DNA from: Planctomycetaceae bacterium UBA4655 | Lineage (GTDB): Bacteria; Planctomycetota; Planctomycetia; Pirellulales; UBA1268 | Assembly (NCBI GenBank): GCA_002405515.1 | Contig: DHLZ01000204.1 | Location: forward strand, 1 to 15,946 | Direction of reading: 5' to 3' | DNA: 15,946 nucleotides | Shown: piece after piece, positions 1 to 5,732 of the stretch | Layout of the letters: each line of letters begins with the position of its first letter | Numbering within the stretch: the stretch's first letter is position 1 | Made by a program: the position numbers and the translations under genes | Notes under the pieces: generated by a model | Told to the model about the DNA's origin: nothing | Databases searched by the model: none | Seen by the model: the letters and a program-made list of their open reading frames with translations, nothing else

Positions 1-110
1 CCTCGGGCTTCCGTATTCGGCACCTGTTCGCCTGCAGGGCAACTCGCGCCTCGGGCTTCCGTATTGGGCACCTGTTCGCCTGCAGGGAAACTCGCGCCTC
101 GGGCTTCCGT
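1..110 (+). repeat. 48-bp-period tandem intergenic repeat (left copies)
   Basis: Two full 48-bp units (1-48 and 49-96) differ at only two positions and are followed by a partial third unit (97-110). The 19-bp core CTCGCGCCTCGGGCTTCCG is complete at 43-61 and 91-109, and its last 13 bases open the window at 1-13. The cores are separated by 29 nt, of which the last 14 (ending in CGCCTGCAGGG plus three bases) are nearly constant and the first 15 vary. The same family occurs inverted at 15757-15824. No gene is visible in this stretch, and the array may extend beyond the window edge. Confidence 0.9.
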
Positions 111-198
111 GAAAGTCAGCAGGCCGAGTTGCCCGCAGAACGATGTCAACTACTTGATGCTCCCGGTAGTACGCGGATGGAATCCGGCCGACGGGCGA
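111..198. other. Short intergenic stretch, no gene seen
   Basis: This segment lies between the 48-bp repeats and the stop codon of the minus-strand AroE-like gene. I see no T-run terminator, no convincing open frame and no RNA gene in it. Confidence 0.5.
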
Positions 199-1080
199 TC
201 AGGCCGAGAGGAATTCCTCGAGCGACTCGCGGAGCAGCTCGGCGTTGGGCTCGAGGCCCGTCCACTGGGTGAACTCGATCACCGTTCTGGCGCAGCGGAT
301 CTCGATGCCATCGATCGTGCAGGCGCCATGACGTGCCCCCTGCGAAACGATCGCCGAGGGCTCGCCGCCGAGGGCGAGATCGGCCATCACGAGATCGGGC
401 CGCACGGCGTCGAGTTCGATCACCGACTTGTCGGCCGCGGGGATTGCGGAGACGACGAGCCCGACCTCCTCGGGAATCGCGAGCGGTTTGCCCCGCTCGC
501 AGGGAATCGCCTCGACATGCATGACGGCTGCCGGCGGCTGATCGGGAGCGGCCGCGCCGCCGATCCCGCGAAGCCTTTCGGCAAGCGCCGTGGAGCGGTC
601 CATCGAGCGGTTCGCGAGGAGCAGACGGCCGACTCCCGCGAGTGACAGTTCCAGCGCGGTGGCCGCCGCCGCCGGGCCGCTGCCGATGAGCAGCACCGCG
701 GCGTTCACGGGATCGAAGTGGCCACGAATCGCCTCGAGGGCTGCACGGCCGTCGGTCATGTGCCCCACGAGTCCTTCCGGCTGCCGGTCGATCACGCTCA
801 CGGCCCCCGCGAACGTGGCCGTGGGGCTCGCGGAATCAACCAGCGGCAGCCCCGACTGCCGCAAGGGGCCGGTGAGCACGGCACCGCGAAACCCGAGGGC
901 GCGAACGCCGCGGATCGCATCCTCGGCCCGCTCCAAGGGCACATCGAACGTGACGAACCGCCAGTCGAGCCCGGCCTCGGCCATCGCCCGCTCGAAGACG
1001 TACTGCGTCGGGTCGCCGGCTGCGGGGCAACCGAGGACGGCGATGATCTCCTGAAGCGCCGGTCGGCTCGATCGTGGCAC
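199..1080 (-). CDS. Shikimate dehydrogenase-like protein with altered active site
   Basis: A 293-residue protein with the shikimate dehydrogenase (AroE) fold order: an N-terminal substrate domain, then a Rossmann NADP domain (VLLIGSGPAAAATALEL, residues about 129-145, with the NADP-type ANRS at 156-159), then the C-terminal DGIE...FTQWTG segment (257-275). AroE normally reduces 3-dehydroshikimate with NADPH in chorismate synthesis. Key substrate residues are changed. The N-terminal Ser-x-Ser loop reads AGDPTQ (21-26), the catalytic Lys position is Arg74 (TGPLRQ), the Asn of GAVN is Ser95, and the Gln of the C-terminal QAAxxF motif is Arg265. Only the Asp of the NTD motif remains (Asp110). The protein is therefore either an enzyme with another substrate or a non-catalytic paralogue; a true aroE elsewhere in the genome is expected. 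The start is GTG at 1080 and the usual Rossmann length is preserved, so it is not a broken gene. It lies 64 bp downstream of the TPR gene on the same strand, probably in one operon. Confidence 0.8.
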   Translation of the reverse strand: MPRSSRPALQEIIAVLGCPAAGDPTQYVFERAMAEAGLDWRFVTFDVPLERAEDAIRGVRALGFRGAVLTGPLRQSGLPLVDSASPTATFAGAVSVIDRQPEGLVGHMTDGRAALEAIRGHFDPVNAAVLLIGSGPAAAATALELSLAGVGRLLLANRSMDRSTALAERLRGIGGAAAPDQPPAAVMHVEAIPCERGKPLAIPEEVGLVVSAIPAADKSVIELDAVRPDLVMADLALGGEPSAIVSQGARHGACTIDGIEIRCARTVIEFTQWTGLEPNAELLRESLEEFLSA

Positions 1081-1144
1081 GCTCTTTGGCTCGCGACTGG
1101 CTTGCGGGGTGGAAGCTGGCGCCGATCCCGCCGCAGCGGACGTG

Positions 1145-1708
1145 TCAGACCGTCAGGTGCGTCACCGCCACGAACCTCGGATCGGAACGGATCGGGTCGA
1201 AATCCGGTTCGATCTGGGTCAGGTCGCGAAACCGCTTGTCGATCGAGATCGCCTTCGTGAGGTGCTCGATCGCCGCCTGCACGTCACCGCCGAGCGAGAG
1301 GTAGCACGACAGATTGTAGTGGAGGATCGGCTCATCGGGCGAGGCGACCAGGCCCTGCTCGAGCACGTCGATCGCCTTCGGCAGCCGGCCGAGCCGCTTG
1401 AAACACCAGCCCAGGCCGAGCCACGCCTCGAGCCGCTTGGGATCGTTTTCCACGACGAGTTCGAACGGGCCGATGGCATCCGCCCAGTGGCCCATCGCCC
1501 GGAGGGCCTCCGCCTCGAGCAGTTTGGCGTCGGGCATCGACCGCGTCGGCTCGGGCAGTTCGTCGATCGTCTCGATCGCCCTGACGAGCAGCACCCGCGC
1601 GGTCTCGGGGGTGGGCCGGTCGCCATCGACCAATAGTTCCGCCAGCTCGACGTATCCAGAGGCCTGTCGCAGGATTGCCTGTCGGCGATTCCGGGTCATG
1701 GCGGTCAT
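1145..1708 (-). CDS. Tetratricopeptide repeat (TPR) protein
   Basis: A 187-residue soluble helical protein with about three consecutive 34-residue TPR-like units at roughly residues 55-90, 92-124 and 126-159. The alternating W/L/G-Y/A/P pattern is clear in AWLGLGWCFKRLGRLPKAI and ILHYNLSCYLSLGGDVQAAI. TPRs are protein-binding scaffolds, and the partner is unknown. The last residues (IEPDFDPIRSDPRF) are a tail often seen in bacterial TPR proteins. I chose the ATG at 1708 because AGGAG lies 10 nt upstream. The frame stays open to a TTG at 1747, and another ATG lies at 1699. No signal peptide or membrane segment is visible. It precedes the AroE-like gene by 64 bp and may be co-transcribed with it. 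Confidence 0.8.
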   Translation of the reverse strand: MTAMTRNRRQAILRQASGYVELAELLVDGDRPTPETARVLLVRAIETIDELPEPTRSMPDAKLLEAEALRAMGHWADAIGPFELVVENDPKRLEAWLGLGWCFKRLGRLPKAIDVLEQGLVASPDEPILHYNLSCYLSLGGDVQAAIEHLTKAISIDKRFRDLTQIEPDFDPIRSDPRFVAVTHLTV

Positions 1709-2006
1709 GGCAGTTCCGCTCCTGCTGAAAGCATTCGTCAGTTCCAACCGTTCGACACGAGCGGCTCAGCCCGTGCGGCAGGATCTGCCGGAGTCTTCCT
1801 TGTTTCCCAGCACCTACATCATACCCAGGGTCCGGCGATTGCCGATTCTCCGGACCCCCGTCATACGGATTTTTCTACGGGATTCACGGTCGTTTGGGTC
1901 GCGCGGCGGGCGCCCCGGATTTTTTCCACGAAATGTCGGGCCGGATCGCCACTCTTCTCTTGGGCGGCCGGTTCGGCCGCGGCCGAACGATTCCGGGAGC
2001 CTGCCA
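1709..2006. promoter_or_regulatory. Divergent intergenic region with hairpin and operator-like palindrome
   Basis: This ~300-bp gap between divergent start codons must carry promoters for both directions, although I could not pick convincing -35/-10 pairs. Visible structures are an 8-bp stem GGGTCCGG (1828-1835) / CCGGACCC (1850-1857) with a 14-nt loop, two similar tracts CGGATTTTTCTAC (1866-1878) and CGGATTTTTTCCAC (1916-1929), and the perfect palindrome at 1971-1988. The frame of the downstream plus-strand gene stays open through this whole region, but composition and start signals argue that it is not coding. Confidence 0.5.
1971..1988. promoter_or_regulatory. Perfect 18-bp palindrome upstream of the membrane protein gene
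   Basis: GTTCGGCCGCGGCCGAAC is its own reverse complement over all 18 bases. It ends 18 nt before the ATG at 2007, just upstream of the ribosome binding site. It could be an operator for a dimeric repressor or an RNA stem masking the start. Function is inferred from position only. Confidence 0.5.
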
Positions 2007-4268
2007 ATGTTGCGACTGACACTGCGGACGCTGCTCGCCTGGCTCGACGGCGTTCTTTCGGCGGATGAGGCCGATGCCTTCGCCGCGAAGCTCTCTGCCA
2101 GCGGATCGGCCCGGGTGCTCGTCGATCGTATCCGGGCGGTCGTCGCCCATCCCGGGCTCGACTCGCCCAAGGTGGTCGGCAAGGGCCTCGGCGCGGACGC
2201 CAATACCGTCGCCGAATACCTCACCAACTCGCTGCCGGCCGAGGCGGTCGCGGCGTTCGAAATGGTCTGCATCGAGTCCGACGTCCACCTCGCGGAGGTG
2301 GCGTCGTGCCACAGGACGCTCGTGGAGGCCCGCAACTCCCCGCGGGTTTTCGAGCCGCCGGAACCCCATGAGCTTGAACGACTGCTCGCTGCGACGGGCG
2401 GCCTTGCCAGCGGCGCGATCGGCTCGGAACGGTCAAAAGCGAAGCCGGCGGCGGCTTCGCCCGCGGCACCGTCTTCCAGGGCGGCTTCGCCAGCGGCATC
2501 GTTGCCAAAAACGCCGTCACCCGCGGCGGCGTCAACCACGATGAAGGGCTCCAAGACGTCGCCGGTGGCCTGGGCGTCGTTGATTGCGGCGGTGCTCCTG
2601 CTGGGAGCGCTCGCGGGAACGCTTGCCTGGAGGCTCATGCCGAATGAAACCGGCGGAGCGGTGCCAAAAAACAAGGACGCCGTCGCCCTTCGAGAATCGC
2701 CGGCTCCCGCGCCGGTGCCGCCGGCCCCGGCAGACCCGGCCGTGGAAGCGATCCCTGTAGTTTCGCCGGAGCCGGAGCCATCGCTTCCAGCGAAGGAAAA
2801 CGCGGGCCCGAAGCAGGATCTGAAACGGGACGACGCACTCGTCTCGCCGCCGCCGCGCGAAACTGATGCCTCCGTCGCGGCAGTCGGGGCGGAGCCCGCA
2901 CCGGAGCCCGCACCGGACGCTCCGCAGCCGTCGGCCGGCCGCGTGCCCGGGGGCGATGCGCTTGCGATCGGAGCGACCATCCGGCCGCCCGCCACGATTC
3001 CGAAGCAGCCCGCGCCGAACGATCCCAAACCGGCCGATCCTGCACGGAAAGAATCGGGTCCGGCAACACTGCCGGCGAGGAACGACGGGTCGGCGTTTGC
3101 GATCGTCGGCGTCGCCCCGCTTTTCCTGCAACGCATCGGAGATGCCGGCGGTCCGGCCGACTGGAAGGTCGTCGCACCACAGTCGCCGCTTTCCGCATCG
3201 ACCGACCTGCTCGTGCCGGAGGGCTTTTTTCCAACGTGGGCGGTCGGGAAGGCGACGATCCGCGTGATCGGTCCGGCCCGCGTGGTGGTCCGGCCGCGGA
3301 AGGATGCCGCCGCGGAGATCGAGCTCGTCTTTGGACGGGCGATTGTTGGCGGAATCGAGGCCGGGCGACCGATCGCGTTCGTGGCCGGCGATCTTTCGGG
3401 GCGGCTCGACGCCGGCGATCCGATCGGGCTGGAGGTGCGGTTCGATCGACCGTTCGGCAGTGATCCGGAGGCCGTGCCGTCGGCGGCCGTCGGCTCGATT
3501 GCGTTTCCCGAGGGGGGGAGGCTCACGTTCGAGCCCGGGGCCGCCGTCGCTGTTGAGGATGGGCTCATCCGCCCCGACGGCTCGGTCGCGACCGGTGTCG
3601 TGGTGACGGGCCGCGGGGAGGCATCCCGAGGCCTTCCGGATTGGCTGGCGTCGCCGTCCGCCCCACGGCTTCTCGATCGCCTCGCCGCCGAAGCGGTTGC
3701 CCGGAGCCTCGCGACGGCTCCGACGCCTGAAGCCCTCGAGCGGCTGCTCGGGGACAACCGTCTCGAGAATCGCTCCGCCGCCGCCGCGACGCTCGCGGTC
3801 ATGGGCCGGTACGAGCCGCTCGCGGACCTGCTCGCGGAGGAGCAGCAGGGCCTGCGGCTGCCGGCGCGGGCCTGGGAGGCCCTGGAGCAATCGACGGTTC
3901 CACTCGCCCTCGCCCGAGGGCCGACGTCGGCGGGCAGTCTGCTCGCGGCCTTCGAATCGGTCGTCCCGCCGAACGACCGGGATCTCGTGCGGCGGCTGGT
4001 CGTCGGCCTGTCGGGCCAGTCGCTCGCCGAAGGGGGCGACGCGGTCCTGGTCGCCGCCCTCGAACACCCCGTGCTCCTCGTCCGCCGCCTGGCAGCGTCA
4101 CGGCTGCTCGGGGCGGTTCGCCCGGCCGCGGCCGACCGTCTGCGGTACCGGCCGGACGGTCCTCCGGCAGCCCGCGCCGAAGCCGTGAAATGGTGGCGGT
4201 CGCAGCTCGAGAAGGGGCGGATTCGCGGGGGAGCGGAGGGAGGTCTGTCGAACGCCGAAGGGGAGTGA
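2007..4268 (+). CDS. One-pass membrane protein with Ala/Pro-rich linkers and C-terminal FecR/HEAT-like regions
   Basis: The protein has 753 residues. The order is: an N-terminal Asp/Ala-rich cytoplasmic domain (about 1-115, beginning MLRLTLRTLLAWLDGVLSAD, reminiscent of the N-termini of planctomycete anti-sigma-like proteins but without zinc-binding Cys/His); a low-complexity Ala/Ser/Pro linker (about 130-178); a single hydrophobic segment at 189-211 (VAWASLIAAVLLLGALAG); a long Pro/Ala/Glu linker (about 220-360); a beta-rich region around 364-530 that loosely resembles FecR-type domains (WAVGKATIRVIGPARVVV, then LVFGRAIVGG); and a helical, HEAT-like C-terminus (about 555-735). I chose ATG 2007 because GGGAG lies 8 nt upstream; the open frame begins much earlier, at 1398, but that part overlaps the TPR gene on the other strand. 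The stop codon is one base before the hpf start, so coupling is likely. Specific function is unknown. Confidence 0.75.
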   Translation: MLRLTLRTLLAWLDGVLSADEADAFAAKLSASGSARVLVDRIRAVVAHPGLDSPKVVGKGLGADANTVAEYLTNSLPAEAVAAFEMVCIESDVHLAEVASCHRTLVEARNSPRVFEPPEPHELERLLAATGGLASGAIGSERSKAKPAAASPAAPSSRAASPAASLPKTPSPAAASTTMKGSKTSPVAWASLIAAVLLLGALAGTLAWRLMPNETGGAVPKNKDAVALRESPAPAPVPPAPADPAVEAIPVVSPEPEPSLPAKENAGPKQDLKRDDALVSPPPRETDASVAAVGAEPAPEPAPDAPQPSAGRVPGGDALAIGATIRPPATIPKQPAPNDPKPADPARKESGPATLPARNDGSAFAIVGVAPLFLQRIGDAGGPADWKVVAPQSPLSASTDLLVPEGFFPTWAVGKATIRVIGPARVVVRPRKDAAAEIELVFGRAIVGGIEAGRPIAFVAGDLSGRLDAGDPIGLEVRFDRPFGSDPEAVPSAAVGSIAFPEGGRLTFEPGAAVAVEDGLIRPDGSVATGVVVTGRGEASRGLPDWLASPSAPRLLDRLAAEAVARSLATAPTPEALERLLGDNRLENRSAAAATLAVMGRYEPLADLLAEEQQGLRLPARAWEALEQSTVPLALARGPTSAGSLLAAFESVVPPNDRDLVRRLVVGLSGQSLAEGGDAVLVAALEHPVLLVRRLAASRLLGAVRPAAADRLRYRPDGPPAARAEAVKWWRSQLEKGRIRGGAEGGLSNAEGE

Positions 4269-4269
4269 T

Positions 4270-4602
4270 ATGCTCCCCGCCATGCAAATCAACGTCTCAA
4301 CTCGACACGGGCATTTGAGCCCGGCATCTCAGTCCAAGATCAGCTCGAAGGTCTTCCGCCTGAAGCGGTATTTCGACCGCCTGACGGCTCTGAACGTCAC
4401 GGTGGACCTCGAGAATCCGTCGCTGCCGCTGGTGGAGATCATCGCCTCCGCCGAGCACATGCACGACATGGTGGGCCACGAGGTGTCGGCCGATCTTTGG
4501 CGGAGCGTCGACGGCGCGGTTCAGAAACTGGAACAGCAACTCAGGAAGCACAAGGAGAAGGTCCGCGACCACAAGCACGTCCAGAACACGAAGCGTTCCT
4601 GA
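4270..4602 (+). CDS. hpf: Ribosome hibernation promoting factor (HPF/RaiA family, short form)
   Basis: A 110-residue protein of the HPF/YfiA family, which binds the decoding centre of the 30S subunit and stabilises inactive ribosomes under nutrient limitation. It carries the family hallmarks: a beta-strand start MQINVSTRHGHLSP, SSKVFRLKRYFDRL as the first helix, VTVDLENPS, the EIIASAEHMHDMVGHEVSADLWRSVDGAVQKLEQQLRKHKEK run, and a basic tail. It has no C-terminal dimerisation domain, so it is the short type. The ATG at 4270 is one base after the stop of the upstream gene and has AAGGGGAG just before it; the ATG at 4282, giving the usual MQI start, lacks such a site. Downstream of it lies the PTS relay, an arrangement that echoes the proteobacterial rpoN-hpf-ptsN cluster, though rpoN is absent here. 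Confidence 0.9.
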   Translation: MLPAMQINVSTRHGHLSPASQSKISSKVFRLKRYFDRLTALNVTVDLENPSLPLVEIIASAEHMHDMVGHEVSADLWRSVDGAVQKLEQQLRKHKEKVRDHKHVQNTKRS

Positions 4603-4636
4603 GGCGCGTTCCTGGGGCGGCCTTCCTAATTTCACC

Positions 4637-5113
4637 ATGAAGTTTTCCGATTTTGTGGCGGCGGATGCGATTCGTTCGAGCGTGAAGGCCCGAACGAAAG
4701 AAGGCGTGATCCGGGAGATGGCGACCGCCCTCGTCGAGGCGGGGAAGATTCCCGCCGGCGACATGGAGGGCATCGTCAAGGCGATCATGAAGCGGGAGGA
4801 TCTCGGCAGCACCGGGATCGGCCGCGGCGTCGCCGTCCCCCACACGAAGCACCCGAGCGTGAGCCGGCTGGTCGGCACCGTGGCCGTGAGCCGCGAGGGG
4901 ATCGATTTCGAGAGCCTCGACGGCGAGCCTGTGCAGTTGTTCTTCCTGCTGGTTTCGCCGCCGGATCGGCCGGGCGACCATCTGCGGGCGCTCGAGAACA
5001 TCTCGAGGCAGCTTCGCGACGACTCGTTTTGTGCAACGCTCAAGGCGGCACCCGCCGCGACCGACATCCGGCACCTGCTGGAGGAGGCCGACAGTCATGG
5101 GCTCGTTTCTTGA
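4637..5113 (+). CDS. ptsN: PTS EIIA domain protein of the nitrogen/fructose (PtsN) type
   Basis: A 158-residue stand-alone EIIA domain. The phosphorylation site is His69 in GRGVAVPHTKH, preceded by KREDLGSTGIG, both typical of the PtsN/fructose EIIA family; LLVSPPDRPGDHLRALENISRQLRD is the conserved C-terminal half. It would accept phosphate from HPr. No EIIB or EIIC membrane permease is encoded here, so a regulatory role is more likely than sugar uptake. The gene follows hpf by 34 bp and precedes ptsH by about 50 bp. The start MKFSDF at 4637 gives normal family length, although the nearby ribosome binding site is weak. Assignment to the EIIA family is secure; strict orthology to PtsN rather than FruA-type EIIA is inferred from context. 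Confidence 0.9.
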   Translation: MKFSDFVAADAIRSSVKARTKEGVIREMATALVEAGKIPAGDMEGIVKAIMKREDLGSTGIGRGVAVPHTKHPSVSRLVGTVAVSREGIDFESLDGEPVQLFFLLVSPPDRPGDHLRALENISRQLRDDSFCATLKAAPAATDIRHLLEEADSHGLVS

Positions 5114-5162
5114 TACAAGTGAATGAATTGGCGGATTTGCGTGACGTGGTTTGGCAAGCGTG

Positions 5163-5441
5163 ATGTCGGAACGGACCGTGGTTCGTCAGGTCGTGGTGGG
5201 CATGCGGCAGGGGCTTCACGCCCGGCCGGCGGACATGCTTGCGCGCGAGGCGAGGAAGTGGCAGTCGCGGATCGAACTCGTGGCGGGCTCGCAGCGGGCC
5301 GACGGCAAGAGCATCCTCGAGGTGCTCACCCTGGCGGCCGAGGCGGGAACGTACGTCGTGATCGAGGCGACCGGGCCCGATGCCGATGAGGCGATCGACG
5401 CCATCGGCGGGCTCTTCGAGCGGAATTTCGACGAAGACTGA
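5163..5441 (+). CDS. ptsH: Phosphocarrier protein HPr
   Basis: A 92-residue HPr, the small cytoplasmic carrier that takes phosphate from enzyme I to EIIA. The active His19 sits in QGLHARPADM, the standard HPr motif. Ser50 in DGKSILEV occupies the regulatory serine position (31 residues after the His, as in Bacillus HPr), so control by an HPr kinase is possible, though no kinase gene is in the window. The tandem V-A-G and LTLAAEAGTYVVIEATGPDADEAI segments match the HPr fold. I chose ATG 5163 to fit family length; in-frame GTG at 5160 and TTG at 5151 are alternatives, and none has a strong ribosome binding site. It lies between the EIIA gene and ptsI. Confidence 0.9.
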   Translation: MSERTVVRQVVVGMRQGLHARPADMLAREARKWQSRIELVAGSQRADGKSILEVLTLAAEAGTYVVIEATGPDADEAIDAIGGLFERNFDED

Positions 5442-5732
5442 AGGAACATAGGGAACGGGAACACTCGGGAACGGTAACACTCAGGAGATAGAGCCAAGGC
5501 CCCTGCCGATGGGCGCCGGGAGATCCTGATCGCAGCGCGTCGCTTCGCGATCTCTCCACGGACTCGCCCCGCGGTGGCCGATACATCGCATCCCCGTGAT
5601 GCGATCCACGCCGGCCGGTGCCGGCGAGATCGAACATGCCTTCGATTTCGATGCCGCCAAAAACGGCCATCGGAGCGAAAGGTGCATTGAGACTCGCCCG
5701 AGGCGACCGGGTCGGCGTGCGGAAAGCGCGCC
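5442..5732. other. ptsH-ptsI gap with tandem repeat and three hairpins
   Basis: This 291-bp gap interrupts genes that are usually adjacent. It contains a 16-bp tandem duplication (5451-5466 and 5467-5482, one mismatch). After it come three stem-loops: 5528-5552 (outer stem GATCGC/GCGATC, inner AGCG/CGCT), 5586-5604 (TCGCATC/GATGCGA, 5-nt loop) and 5609-5626 (CGCCGGC/GCCGGCG, loop CGGT). No stem is followed by a clear T-run. Short frames exist on both strands, but none resembles a known protein. Confidence 0.6.
5451..5482 (+). repeat. 16-bp tandem duplication
   Basis: GGGAACGGGAACACTC is followed directly by GGGAACGGTAACACTC, with a single mismatch. It lies 10 bp after the ptsH stop codon. 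Confidence 0.85.

Noticed and set aside
1..110. CRISPR array
   Set aside because: The repeat has constant period, but half of each spacer is itself conserved. Only two to three units are seen, and there is no cas gene.
1398..2006. N-terminal extension of the membrane protein by 203 residues
   Set aside because: It overlaps the TPR gene antisense and the intergenic palindrome. ATG 2007 has a good ribosome binding site and begins a recognisable domain.
1814..3802. 662-residue minus-strand frame
   Set aside because: It is a low-complexity Ser/Ala/Arg shadow of the 2007-4268 gene, with no domain and typical of high-GC antisense frames.
5119..5162. 14-codon GTG frame ending in TGATG at the ptsH start
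   Set aside because: The TGA/ATG overlap is suggestive of coupling, but the frame is too short and lacks a ribosome binding site or homology that I can see.
5326..5670. 114-residue minus-strand frame across the ptsH-ptsI gap
   Set aside because: It overlaps the 3' part of ptsH antisense, has no recognisable domain, and the three hairpins explain the composition better.
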